From: Nansenia antarctica
Lineage: Eukaryota; Chordata; Actinopteri; Argentiniformes; Microstomatidae
Direction of reading: 5' to 3'
Assembly: GCA_963989245.1 (NCBI GenBank)
Contig: OZ022348.1
Coordinates: forward strand, 37,147,745-37,211,744
DNA: 64,000 nt
This document shows, piece after piece, positions 10,136 through 24,400 of this stretch. Numbering within the stretch: the first letter of the stretch is position 1; the number at the start of each line of letters is the position of its first letter. Made by a program: the position numbers and the translations under genes. A model generated the notes under the pieces. The model searched no databases, had not been told where the DNA came from, and worked only from the letters and a program-made list of their open reading frames with translations.

Positions 10136-11860
10136 AGTCTAGACTCCCTCTCACACAGACATGCTGTGATGTCGTAGACCAGAACATTCTATCTGTCTAG
10201 TCTAGACTCCCTCTCACACAGACATGCTGTGATGTCATAGACCAGAACATTCTATCTGTCTAGTCTAGACTCCCTCTCACACAGACATGCTGTGATGTCA
10301 TAGACCAGAACATTCTATCTGTCTAGTCTAGACTCCCTCTCACACAGACATGCTGTGATGTCATAGATCAGAACATTCTATCTGTCTAGTCTAGACTCCC
10401 TCTCACACAGACATGCTGTGATGTCATAGACCAGAACATTCTATCTGTCTAGTCTAGACTCCCTCTCACACAGACATGCTGTGATGTCTTAGACCAGAAC
10501 ATTCTATCTGTCTAGTCTAGACTCCCTCTCACACAGACATGCTGTGATGTCATAGACCAGAACATTCTATCTGTCTAGTCTAGACTCCCTCTCACAAAGA
10601 CATGCTGTGATGTCATAGACCAGAACATTCTATCTGTCTAGTCTAGACTCCCTCTCACACCAGAACATTCTATCTGTCTAGTCTAGACTCCCTCTCACAC
10701 CAGAACATTCTATCTGTCTAGTCTAGACTCCCTCTCACACCAGAACATTCTATCTGTCTAGTCTAGACTCCCTCTCACACACAGAACATTCTATCTGTCT
10801 AGTCTAGACTCCCTCTCACACACAGAACATTCTATCTGTCTAGTCTAGACTCCCTCTCACACACAGAACATTCTATCTGTCTAGTCTAGACTCCCTCTCA
10901 CACACAGAACATTCTATCTGTCTAGTCTAGACTCCCTCTCACACAGACATGCTGTGATGTCATAGACCAGAACATTCTATCTGTCTAGTCTAGACTCCCT
11001 CTCACACAGACATGCTGTGATGTCATAGACCAGAACATTCTATCTGTCTAGTCTAGACTCCCTCTCACACAGACATGCTGTGATGTCATAGACCAGAACA
11101 TTCTATCTGTCTAGTCTAGACTCCCTCTCACACCAGAACATTATATCTGTCTAGTCTAGACTCCCTCTCACACCAGAACATTCTATCTGTCTAGTCTAGA
11201 CTCCCTCTCACACACAGAACATTCTATCTGTCCAGTCTAGACTCCCTCTCACACACAGAACATTCTATCTGTCTAGTCTAGACTCCCTCTCACACACAGA
11301 ACATTCTATCTGTCTAGTCTAGACTCCCTCTCACACACAGAACATTCTATCTGTCTAATCTAGACTCCCTCTCACACAGACATGCTGTGATGTCATAGAC
11401 CAGAACATTCTATCTGTCTAGTCTAGACTCCCTCTCACACAGACATGCTGTGATGTCATAGACCAGAACATTCTATCTGTCTAGTCTAGACTCCCTCTCA
11501 CACAGACATGCTGTGATGTCATAGACCAGAACATTCTATCTGTCTAGTCTAGACTCCCTCTCACACAGACATGCTGTGATGTCATAGACCAGAACATTCT
11601 ATCTGTCTAGTCTAGACTCCCTCTCACACAGACATGCTGTGATGTCATAGACCAGAACATTCTATCTGTCTAGTCTAGACTCCCTCTCACACAGACATGC
11701 TGTGATGTCATAGACCAGAACATTCTATCTGTCTAGTCTAGACTCCCTCTCACACAGACATGCTGTGATGTCATAGACCAGAACATTCTATCTGTCTAGT
11801 CTAGACTCCCTCTCACACAGACATGCTGTGATGTCATAGACCAGAACATTCTATCTGTCT
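10136..11860 (+). repeat. A-type HOR continuation
   Basis: Starts as the right copy of the 1,207-bp pair (GTCGT at 10136, GTCTT at 10486, CAAAG at 10595) but has lost the single L after the CAAAG monomer. It continues SSS MMMM LLL SS MMMM, ends the quartet with the CTAATC junction, and enters a long L run from 11357. This is the last GTCTT-bearing copy in the window. Confidence 0.82.
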
Positions 11861-14800
11861 AGTCTAGACTCCCTCTCACACAGACATGATGTGATGTCAT
11901 AGACCAGAACATTCTATCTGTCTAGTCTAGACTCCCTCTCACACCAGAACATTCTATCTGTCTAGTCTAGACTCCCTCTCACACCAGAACATTCTATCTG
12001 TCTAGTCTAGACTCCCTCTCACACACAGAACATTCTATCTGTCTAGTCTAGACTCCCTCTCACACACAGAACATTCTATCTGTCTAGTCTAGACTCCCTC
12101 TCACACACAGAACATTCTATCTGTCTAGTCTAGACTCCCTCTCACACACAGAACATTCTATCTGTCTAGTCTAGACTCCCTCTCACACAGACATGCTGTG
12201 ATGTCATAGACCAGAACATTATATCTGTCTAGTCTAGACTCCCTCCCACACAGACATGCTGTGATGTCATAGACCAGAACATTCTATCTGTCTAGTCTAG
12301 ACTCCCTCTCACACAGACATGTTGTGATGTCATAGACCAGAACATTCTATCTGTCTAGTCTAGACTCCCTCTCACACAGACATGCTGTGATGTCATAGAC
12401 CAGAACATTCTATCTGTCTAGTCTAGACTCCCTCTCACACAGACATGCTGTGATGTCATAGACCAGAACATTCTATCTGTCTAGTCTAGACTCCCTCTCA
12501 CACAGACATGCTGTGATGTCATAGACCAGAACATTCTATCTGTCTAGTCTAGACTCCCTCTCACACCAGAACATTATATCTGTCTAGTCTAGACTCCCTC
12601 TCACACCAGAACATTCTATCTGTCTAGTCTAGACTCCCTCTCACACCAGAACATTCTATCTGTCTAGTCTAGACCCCCTCTCACACCAGAACATTCTATC
12701 TGTCTAGTCTAGACTCCCTCTCACACACAGAACATTCTATCTGTCTAGTCTAGACTCCCTCTCACACACAGAACATTCTATCTGTCTAGTCTAGACTCCC
12801 TCTCACACAGACATGCTGTGATGTCATAGACCAGAACATTCTATCTGTCTAGTCTAGACTCCCTCTCACACAGACATGCTGTGATGTCATAGACCAGAAC
12901 ATTCTATCTGTCTAGTCTAGACTCCCTCTCACACAGACATGCTGTGATGTCATAGACCAGAACATTCTATCTGTCTAGTCTAGACTCCCTCTCACACAGA
13001 CATGCTGTGATGTCATAGACCAGAACATTCTATCTGTCTAGTCTAGACTCCCTCTCACACAGACATGCTGTGATGTCATAGACCAGAACATTCTATCTGT
13101 CTAGTCTAGACTCCCTCTCACACAGACATGCTGTGATGTCATAGACCAGAACATTCTATCTGTCTAGTCTAGACTCCCTCTCACACAGACATGCTGTGAT
13201 GTCATAGACCAGAACATTCTATCTGTCTAGTCTAGACTCCCTCTCACACAGACATGCTGTGATGTCATAGACCAGAACATTCTATCTGTCTAGTCTAGAC
13301 TCCCTCTCACACAGACATGCTGTGATGTCATAGACCAGAACATTATATCTGTCTAGTCTAGACTCCCTCTCACACAGACATGCTGTGATGTCATAGACCA
13401 GAACATTCTATCTGTCTAGTCTAGACTCCCTCTCACAAAGACATGCTGTGATGTCATAGACCAGAACATTCTATCTGTCTAGTCTAGACTCCCTCTCACA
13501 CAGACATGCTGTGATGTCATAGACCAGAACATTCTATCTGTCTAGTCTAGACTCCCTCTCACACCAGAACATTCTATCTGTCTAGTCTAGACTCCCTCTC
13601 ACACCAGAACATTCTATCTGTCTAGTCTAGACTCCCTCTCACACCAGAACATTCTATCTGTCTAGTCTAGACTCCCTCTCACACACAGAACATTCTATCT
13701 GTCTAGTCTAGACTCCCTCTCACACACAGAACATTCTATCTGTCTAGTCTAGACTCCCTCTCACACACAGAACATTCTATCTGTCTAGTCTAGACTCCCT
13801 CTCACACACAGAACATTCTATCTGTCTAGTCTAGACTCCCTCTCACACACAGAACATTCTATCTGTCTAGTCTAGACTCCCTCTCACACAGACATGCTGT
13901 GATGTCATAGACCAGAACATTCTATCTGTCTAGTCTAGACTCCCTCTCACACCAGAACATTATATCTGTCTAGTCTAGACTCCCTCTCACACCAGAACAT
14001 TCTATCTGTCTAGTCTAGACTCCCTCTCACACACAGAACATTCTATCTGTCCAGTCTAGACTCCCTCTCACACACAGAACATTCTATCTGTCTAGTCTAG
14101 ACTCCCTCTCACACACAGAACATTCTATCTGTCTAGTCTAGACTCCCTCTCACACACAGAACATTCTATCTGTCTAGTCTAGACTCCCTCTCACACAGAC
14201 ATGCTGTGATGTCATAGACCAGAACATTCTATCTGTCTAGTCTAGACTCCCTCTCACACAGACATGCTGTGATGTCATAGACCAGAACATTCTATCTGTC
14301 TAGTCTAGACTCCCTCTCACACAGACATGCTGTGATGTCATAGACCAGAACATTCTATCTGTCTAGTCTAGACTCCCTCTCACACCAGAACATTCTATCT
14401 GTCTAGTCTAGACTCCCTCTCACACCAGAACATTCTATCTGTCTAGTCTAGACTCCCTCTCACACACAGAACATTATATCTGTCTAGTCTAGACTCCCTC
14501 TCACACACAGAACATTCTATCTGTCTAGTCTAGACTCCCTCTCACACACAGAACATTCTATCTGTCTAGTCTAGACTCCCTCTCACACACAGAACATTCT
14601 ATCTGTCTAGTCTAGACTCCCTCTCACACAGACATGCTGTGATGTCATAGACCAGAACATTCTATCTGTCTAGTCTAGACTCCCTCCCACACAGACATGC
14701 TGTGATGTCATAGACCAGAACATTCTATCTGTCTAGTCTAGACTCCCTCTCACACAGACATGCTGTGATGTCATAGACCAGAACATTCTATCTGTCTAGT

Positions 14801-17664
14801 CTAGACTCCCTCTCACACAGACATGCTGTGATGTCATAGACCAGAACATTCTATCTGTCTAGTCTAGACTCCCTCTCACACAGACATGTTGTGATGTCAT
14901 AGACCAGAACATTCTATCTGTCTAGTCTAGACTCCCTGTCACACAGACATGCTGTGATGTCATAGACCAGAACATTCTATCTGTCTAGTCTAGACTCCCT
15001 CTCACACCAGAACATTCTATCTGTCTAGTCTAGACTCCCTCTCACACCAGAACATTCTATCTGTCTAGTCTACACTCCCTCTTACACCAGAACATTCTAT
15101 CTGTCTAGTCTAGACCCCCTCTCACACGAGAACATTCTATCTGTCTAGTCTAGACTCCCTCTCACACACAGAACATTCTATCTGTCTAGTCTAGACTCCC
15201 TCTCACACAGACATGCTGTGATGTCATAGACCAGAACATTCTATCTGTCTAGTCTAGACTCCCTCTCACACAGACATGCTGTGATGTCATAGACCAGAAC
15301 ATTCTATCTGTCTAGTCTAGACTCCCTCTCACACAGACATGCTGTGATGTCATAGACCAGAACATTCTATCTGTCTAGTCTAGACTCCCTCTCACACCAG
15401 AACATTATATCTGTCTAGTCTAGACTCCCTCTCACACCAGAACATTCTATCTGTCTAGTCTAGACTCCCTCTCACACACAGAACATTCTATCTGTCCAGT
15501 CTAGACTCCTTCTCACACACAGAACATTCTATCTGTCTAGTCTAGACTCCCTCTCACACACAGAACATTCTATCTGTCTAGTCTAGACTCCCTCTCACAC
15601 ACAGAACATTCTATCTGTCTAGTCTAGACTCCCTCTCACACAGACATGCTGTGATGTCATAGACCAGAACATTCTATCTGTCTAGTCTAGACTCCCTCTC
15701 ACACAGACATGCTGTGATGTCATAGACCAGAACATTCTATCTGTCTAGTCTAGACTCCCTCTCACACAGACATGCTGTGATGTCATAGACCAGAACATTC
15801 TATCTGTCTAGTCTAGACTCCCTCTCACACAGACATGCTGTGATGTCATAGACCAGAACATTCTATCTGTCTAGTCTAGACTCCCTCTCACACAGACATG
15901 CTGTGATGTCATAGACCAGAACATTCTATCTGTCTAGTCTAGACTCCCTCTCACACAGACATGCTGTGATGTCATAGACCAGAACATTCTATCTGTCTAG
16001 TCTAGACTCCCTCTCACACCAGAACATTCTATCTGTCTAGTCTAGACTCCCTCTCACACCAGAACATTCTATCTGTCTAGTCTAGACTCCCTCTCACACA
16101 CAGAACATTATATCTGTCTAGTCTAGACTCCCTCTCACACACAGAACATTCTATCTGTCTAGTCTAGACTCCCTCTCACACACAGAACATTCTATCTGTC
16201 TAGTCTAGACTCCCTCTCACACACAGAACATTCTATCTGTCTAGTCTAGACTCCCTCTCACACAGACATGCTGTGATGTCATAGACCAGAACATTCTATC
16301 TGTCTAGTCTAGACTCCCTCCCACACAGACATGCTGTGATGTCATAGACCAGAACATTCTATCTGTCTAGTCTAGACTCCCTCTCACACAGACATGCTGT
16401 GATGTCATAGACCAGAACATTCTATCTGTCTAGTCTAGACTCCCTCTCACACACAGAACATTCTATCTGTCTAGTCTAGACTCCCTCTCACACACAGAAC
16501 ATTCTATCTGTCTAGTCTAGACTCCCTCTCACACAGACATGCTGTGATGTCATAGACCAGAACATTCTATTTGTCTAGTCTAGACTCCCTCTCACACAGA
16601 CATGCTGTGATGTCATAGACCAGAACATTCTATCTGTCTAGTCTAGACTCCCTCTCACACAGACATGCTGTGATGTCATAGACCAGAACATTCTATCTGT
16701 CTAGTCTAGACTCCCTCTCACACCAGAACATTATATCTGTCTAGTCTAGACTCCCTCTCACACCAGAACATTCTATCTGTCTAGTCTAGACTCCCTCTCA
16801 CTCGAGAACATTCTATCTGTCTAGTCTAGACTCCCTCTCACACACAGAACATTCTATCTGTCTAGTCTAGACTCCCTCTCACACACAGAACATTCTATCT
16901 GTCTAGTCTAGACTCCCTCTCACACAGACATGCTGTGATGTCATAGACCAGAACATTCTATCTGTCTAGTCTAGACTCCCTCTCACACAGACATGCTGTG
17001 ATGTCATAGACCAGAACATTCTATCTGTCTAGTCTAGACTCCCTCTCACCCCAGAACATTCTATCTGTCTAGTCTAGACTCCCTCTCACACCAGAACATT
17101 CTATCTGTCTAGTCTAGACTCCCTCTCACACCAGAACATTCTATCTGTCTAGTCTAGACTCCCTCTCACACACAGAACATTCTATCTGTCTAGTCTAGAC
17201 TCCCTCTCACACACAGAACATTCTATCTGTCTAGTCTAGACTCCCTCTCACACAGACATAATGTGATGTCATAGACCAGAACATTCTATCTGTCTAGTCT
17301 AGACTCCCTCTCACACAGACATGATGTGATGTCATAGACCAGAACATTCTATCTGTCTAGTCTAGACTCCCTCTCACCCCAGAACATTCTATCTGTCTAG
17401 TCTAGACTCCCTCTCACACCAGAACATTCTATCTGTCTAGTCTAGACTCCCTCTCACACCAGAACATTCTATCTGTCTAGTCTAGACTCCCTCTCACACA
17501 CAGAACATTCTATCTGTCTAGTCTAGACTCCCTCTCACACACAGAACATTCTATCTGTCTAGTCTAGACTCCCTCTCACACACAGAATATTCTATCTGTC
17601 TAGTCTAGACTCCCTCTCACACAGACATGCTGTGATGTCATAGACCAGAACATTCTATCTGTCT
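11861..17664 (+). repeat. Dispersed duplication block, copy 1 (about 5.8 kb)
   Basis: The order and private variants of this block recur at 19052-24233. Offset is 7,191 bp at the start (CATGATG 11885/19076, CCCTCCC 12241/19432, CATGTTG 12318/19509, GACCCCC 12671/19862), 7,002 in the middle (CAAAG 13436/20438, CTGTCC 14051/21053) and 6,569 at the end (CATGTTG 14885/21454, CCCTGTC 14934/21503, TACACTCC 15071/21640, CTCGAG 16801/23370, CATAATG 17257/23826). The steps are 189 bp (three L) and 433 bp (one module). Near its end the first B-type markers appear: CACCCC at 17031, CATAATG, CATGATG and GAATATTC. Confidence 0.9.
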
Positions 17665-19051
17665 AGTCTAGACTCCCTCCCACACAGACATGCTGTGATG
17701 TCATAGACCAGAACATTCTATCTGTCTAGTCTAGACTCCCTCTCACACAGACATGCTGTGATGTCATAGACCAGAACATTCTATCTGTCTAGTCTAGACT
17801 CCCTCTCACACAGACATGCTGTGATGTCATAGACCAGAACATTCTATCTGTCTAGTCTAGACTCCCTCTCACACCAGAACATTCTATCTGTCTAGTCTAG
17901 ACTCCCTCTCACACCAGAACATTCTATCTGTCTAGTCTAGACTCCCTCTCACACCAGAACATTCTATCTGTCTAGTCTAGACTCCCTCTCACACCAGAAC
18001 ATTCTATCTGTCTAGTCTAGACTCCCTCTCACACACAGAACATTATATCTGTCTAGTCTAGACTCCCTCTCACACACAGAACATTCTATCTGTCTAGTCT
18101 AGACTCCCTCTCACACACAGAACATTCTATCTGTCTAGTCTAGACTCCCTCTCACACACAGAACATTCTATCTGTCTAGTCTAGACTCCCTCTCACACAG
18201 ACATGCTGTGATGTCATAGACCAGAACATTCTATCTGTCTAGTCTAGACTCCCTCCCACACAGACATGCTGTGATGTCATAGACCAGAACATTCTATCTG
18301 TCTAGTCTAGACTCCCTCTCACACAGACATGCTGTGATGTCATAGACCAGAACATTCTATCTGTCTAGTCTAGACTCCCTCTCACACAGACATGCTGTGA
18401 TGTCATAGACCAGAACATTCTATCTGTCTAGTCTAGACTCCCTCTCACACCAGAACATTCTATCTGTCTAGTCTAGACTCCCTCTCACACCAGAACATTC
18501 TATCTGTCTAGTCTAGACTCCCTCTCACACACAGAACATTCTATCTGTCTAGTCTAGACTCCCTCTCACACACAGAACATTCTATCTGTCTAGTCTAGAC
18601 TCCCTCTCACACACAGAACATTCTATCTGTCTAGTCTAGACTCCCTCTCACACACAGAACATTCTATCTGTCTAGTCTAGACTCCCTCTCACACAGACAT
18701 GCTGTGATGTCATAGACCAGAACATTCTATCTGTCTAGTCTAGACTCCCTCTCACACAGACATGCTGTGATGTCATAGACCAGAACATTCTATCTGTCTA
18801 GTCTAGACTCCCTCTCACACAGACATGCTGTGATGTCATAGACCAGAACATTCTATCTGTCTAGTCTAGACTCCCTCTCACACAGACATGCTGTGATGTC
18901 ATAGACCAGAACATTCTATCTGTCTAGTCTAGACTCCCTCTCACACAGACATGCTGTGATGTCATAGACCAGAACATTCTATCTGTCTAGTCTAGACTCC
19001 CTCTCACACAGACATGCTGTGATGTCATAGACCAGAACATTCTATCTGTCT
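17665..19051 (+). repeat. A-type satellite between the two dispersed copies
   Basis: Pure array with few markers: L runs, a four-S run at 17854-18013, MMMM with ATTATA in its first M at 18014, CCCTCCC Ls at 17665 and 18241, and a six-L run from 18674. The SS-MMMM-LLLL layout at 17934-18429 and 18430-18925 suggests a local module duplication, but diagnostic variants are few. No gene or unique sequence. Confidence 0.8.
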
Positions 19052-22000
19052 AGTCTAGACTCCCTCTCACACAGACATGATGTGATGTCATAGACCAGAA
19101 CATTCTATCTGTCTAGTCTAGACTCCCTCTCACACCAGAACATTCTATCTGTCTAGTCTAGACTCCCTCTCACACCAGAACATTCTATCTGTCTAGTCTA
19201 GACTCCCTCTCACACACAGAACATTCTATCTGTCTAGTCTAGACTCCCTCTCACACACAGAACATTCTATCTGTCTAGTCTAGACTCCCTCTCACACACA
19301 GAACATTCTATCTGTCTAGTCTAGACTCCCTCTCACACACAGAACATTCTATCTGTCTAGTCTAGACTCCCTCTCACACAGACATGCTGTGATGTCATAG
19401 ACCAGAACATTATATCTGTCTAGTCTAGACTCCCTCCCACACAGACATGCTGTGATGTCATAGACCAGAACATTCTATCTGTCTAGTCTAGACTCCCTCT
19501 CACACAGACATGTTGTGATGTCATAGACCAGAACATTCTATCTGTCTAGTCTAGACTCCCTCTCACACAGACATGCTGTGATGTCATAGACCAGAACATT
19601 CTATCTGTCTAGTCTAGACTCCCTCTCACACAGACATGCTGTGATGTCATAGACCAGAACATTCTATCTGTCTAGTCTAGACTCCCTCTCACACAGACAT
19701 GCTGTGATGTCATAGACCAGAACATTCTATCTGTCTAGTCTAGACTCCCTCTCACACCAGAACATTATATCTGTCTAGTCTAGACTCCCTCTCACACCAG
19801 AACATTCTATCTGTCTAGTCTAGACTCCCTCTCACACCAGAACATTCTATCTGTCTAGTCTAGACCCCCTCTCACACCAGAACATTCTATCTGTCTAGTC
19901 TAGACTCCCTCTCACACACAGAACATTCTATCTGTCTAGTCTAGACTCCCTCTCACACACAGAACATTCTATCTGTCTAGTCTAGACTCCCTCTCACACA
20001 GACATGCTGTGATGTCATAGACCAGAACATTCTATCTGTCTAGTCTAGACTCCCTCTCACACAGACATGCTGTGATGTCATAGACCAGAACATTCTATCT
20101 GTCTAGTCTAGACTCCCTCTCACACAGACATGCTGTGATGTCATAGACCAGAACATTCTATCTGTCTAGTCTAGACTCCCTCTCACACAGACATGCTGTG
20201 ATGTCATAGACCAGAACATTCTATCTGTCTAGTCTAGACTCCCTCTCACACAGACATGCTGTGATGTCATAGACCAGAACATTCTATCTGTCTAGTCTAG
20301 ACTCCCTCTCACACAGACATGCTGTGATGTCATAGACCAGAACATTCTATCTGTCTAGTCTAGACTCCCTCTCACACAGACATGCTGTGATGTCATAGAC
20401 CAGAACATTCTATCTGTCTAGTCTAGACTCCCTCTCACAAAGACATGCTGTGATGTCATAGACCAGAACATTCTATCTGTCTAGTCTAGACTCCCTCTCA
20501 CACAGACATGCTGTGATGTCATAGACCAGAACATTCTATCTGTCTAGTCTAGACTCCCTCTCACACCAGAACATTCTATCTGTCTAGTCTAGACTCCCTC
20601 TCACACCAGAACATTCTATCTGTCTAGTCTAGACTCCCTCTCACACCAGAACATTCTATCTGTCTAGTCTAGACTCCCTCTCACACACAGAACATTCTAT
20701 CTGTCTAGTCTAGACTCCCTCTCACACACAGAACATTCTATCTGTCTAGTCTAGACTCCCTCTCACACACAGAACATTCTATCTGTCTAGTCTAGACTCC
20801 CTCTCACACACAGAACATTCTATCTGTCTAGTCTAGACTCCCTCTCACACACAGAACATTCTATCTGTCTAGTCTAGACTCCCTCTCACACAGACATGCT
20901 GTGATGTCATAGACCAGAACATTCTATCTGTCTAGTCTAGACTCCCTCTCACACCAGAACATTATATCTGTCTAGTCTAGACTCCCTCTCACACCAGAAC
21001 ATTCTATCTGTCTAGTCTAGACTCCCTCTCACACACAGAACATTCTATCTGTCCAGTCTAGACTCCCTCTCACACACAGAACATTCTATCTGTCTAGTCT
21101 AGACTCCCTCTCACACACAGAACATTCTATCTGTCTAGTCTAGACTCCCTCTCACACACAGAACATTCTATCTGTCTAGTCTAGACTCCCTCTCACACAG
21201 ACATGCTGTGATGTCATAGACCAGAACATTCTATCTGTCTAGTCTAGACTCCCTCTCACACAGACATGCTGTGATGTCATAGACCAGAACATTCTATCTG
21301 TCTAGTCTAGACTCCCTCTCACACAGACATGCTGTGATGTCATAGACCAGAACATTCTATCTGTCTAGTCTAGACTCCCTCTCACACAGACATGCTGTGA
21401 TGTCATAGACCAGAACATTCTATCTGTCTAGTCTAGACTCCCTCTCACACAGACATGTTGTGATGTCATAGACCAGAACATTCTATCTGTCTAGTCTAGA
21501 CTCCCTGTCACACAGACATGCTGTGATGTCATAGACCAGAACATTCTATCTGTCTAGTCTAGACTCCCTCTCACACCAGAACATTCTATCTGTCTAGTCT
21601 AGACTCCCTCTCACACCAGAACATTCTATCTGTCTAGTCTACACTCCCTCTTACACCAGAACATTCTATCTGTCTAGTCTAGACCCCCTCTCACACGAGA
21701 ACATTCTATCTGTCTAGTCTAGACTCCCTCTCACACACAGAACATTCTATCTGTCTAGTCTAGACTCCCTCTCACACAGACATGCTGTGATGTCATAGAC
21801 CAGAACATTCTATCTGTCTAGTCTAGACTCCCTCTCACACAGACATGCTGTGATGTCATAGACCAGAACATTCTATCTGTCTAGTCTAGACTCCCTCTCA
21901 CACAGACATGCTGTGATGTCATAGACCAGAACATTCTATCTGTCTAGTCTAGACTCCCTCTCACACCAGAACATTATATCTGTCTAGTCTAGACTCCCTC

Positions 22001-24233
22001 TCACACCAGAACATTCTATCTGTCTAGTCTAGACTCCCTCTCACACACAGAACATTCTATCTGTCCAGTCTAGACTCCTTCTCACACACAGAACATTCTA
22101 TCTGTCTAGTCTAGACTCCCTCTCACACACAGAACATTCTATCTGTCTAGTCTAGACTCCCTCTCACACACAGAACATTCTATCTGTCTAGTCTAGACTC
22201 CTTCTCACACAGACATGCTGTGATGTCATAGACCAGAACATTCTATCTGTCTAGTCTAGACTCCCTCTCACACAGACATGCTGTGATGTCATAGACCAGA
22301 ACATTCTATCTGTCTAGTCTAGACTCCCTCTCACACAGACATGCTGTGATGTCATAGACCAGAACATTCTATCTGTCTAGTCTAGACTCCCTCTCACACA
22401 GACATGCTGTGATGTCATAGACCAGAACATTCTATCTGTCTAGTCTAGACTCCCTCTCACACAGACATGCTGTGATGTCATAGACCAGAACATTCTATCT
22501 GTCTAGTCTAGACTCCCTCTCACACAGACATGCTGTGATGTCATAGACCAGAACATTCTATCTGTCTAGTCTAGACTCCCTCTCACACCAGAACATTCTA
22601 TCTGTCTAGTCTAGACTCCCTCTCACACCAGAACATTCTATCTGTCTAGTCTAGACTCCCTCTCACACACAGAACATTATATCTGTCTAGTCTAGACTCC
22701 CTCTCACACACAGAACATTCTATCTGTCTAGTCTAGACTCCCTCTCACACACAGAACATTCTATCTGTCTAGTCTAGACTCCCTCTCACACACAGAACAT
22801 TCTATCTGTCTAGTCTAGACTCCCTCTCACACAGACATGCTGTGATGTCATAGACCAGAACATTCTATCTGTCTAGTCTAGACTCCCTCCCACACAGACA
22901 TGCTGTGATGTCATAGACCAGAACATTCTATCTGTCTAGTCTAGACTCCCTCTCACACAGACATGCTGTGATGTCATAGACCAGAACATTCTATCTGTCT
23001 AGTCTAGACTCCCTCTCACACACAGAACATTCTATCTGTCTAGTCTAGACTCCCTCTCACACACAGAACATTCTATCTGTCTAGTCTAGACTCCCTCTCA
23101 CACAGACATGCTGTGATGTCATAGACCAGAACATTCTATTTGTCTAGTCTAGACTCCCTCTCACACAGACATGCTGTGATGTCATAGACCAGAACATTCT
23201 ATCTGTCTAGTCTAGACTCCCTCTCACACAGACATGCTGTGATGTCATAGACCAGAACATTCTATCTGTCTAGTCTAGACTCCCTCTCACACCAGAACAT
23301 TATATCTGTCTAGTCTAGACTCCCTCTCACACCAGAACATTCTATCTGTCTAGTCTAGACTCCCTCTCACTCGAGAACATTCTATCTGTCTAGTCTAGAC
23401 TCCCTCTCACACACAGAACATTCTATCTGTCTAGTCTAGACTCCCTCTCACACACAGAACATTCTATCTGTCTAGTCTAGACTCCCTCTCACACAGACAT
23501 GCTGTGATGTCATAGACCAGAACATTCTATCTGTCTAGTCTAGACTCCCTCTCACACAGACATGCTGTGATGTCATAGACCAGAACATTCTATCTGTCTA
23601 GTCTAGACTCCCTCTCACCCCAGAACATTCTATCTGTCTAGTCTAGACTCCCTCTCACACCAGAACATTCTATCTGTCTAGTCTAGACTCCCTCTCACAC
23701 CAGAACATTCTATCTGTCTAGTCTAGACTCCCTCTCACACACAGAACATTCTATCTGTCTAGTCTAGACTCCCTCTCACACACAGAACATTCTATCTGTC
23801 TAGTCTAGACTCCCTCTCACACAGACATAATGTGATGTCATAGACCAGAACATTCTATCTGTCTAGTCTAGACTCCCTCTCACACAGACATGATGTGATG
23901 TCATAGACCAGAACATTCTATCTGTCTAGTCTAGACTCCCTCTCACCCCAGAACATTCTATCTGTCTAGTCTAGACTCCCTCTCACACCAGAACATTCTA
24001 TCTGTCTAGTCTAGACTCCCTCTCACACCAGAACATTCTATCTGTCTAGTCTAGACTCCCTCTCACACACAGAACATTCTATCTGTCTAGTCTAGACTCC
24101 CTCTCACACACAGAACATTCTATCTGTCTAGTCTAGACTCCCTCTCACACACAGAATATTCTATCTGTCTAGTCTAGACTCCCTCTCACACAGACATGCT
24201 GTGATGTCATAGACCAGAACATTCTATCTGTCT
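19052..24233 (+). repeat. Dispersed duplication block, copy 2 (about 5.2 kb)
   Basis: Matches 11861-17664 in order and private variants, but is shorter by 622 bp, accounted for by three L missing in the run before the CAAAG L at 20420 and one 433-bp module missing after 21177. The second half was copied again by the 2,211-bp tandem duplication. It ends with the same B-type monomers (CATAATG 23826, CATGATG, GAATATTC near 24150). Confidence 0.9.
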
Positions 24234-24400
24234 AGTCTAGACTCCCTCTCACACAGACATGCTGTGATGTCATAGACCAGAACATTCTATCTGTCTAGTC
24301 TAGACTCCCTCTCACACAGACATGCTGTGATGTCATAGACCAGAACATTCTATCTGTCTAGTCTAGACTCCCTCTCACACACAGAACATTCTATCTGTCT
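22190..24400 (+). repeat. 2,211-bp tandem duplication, left copy
   Basis: Starts at the L with CTCCTTCTC (22200). That variant recurs at 24411, as do CTCGAG 23370/25581 and CATAATG 23826/26037, all 2,211 bp apart. The corresponding L in copy 1 of the larger block (15621) lacks CTTCTC, so the variant arose after the larger duplication and before this one. Confidence 0.92.
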
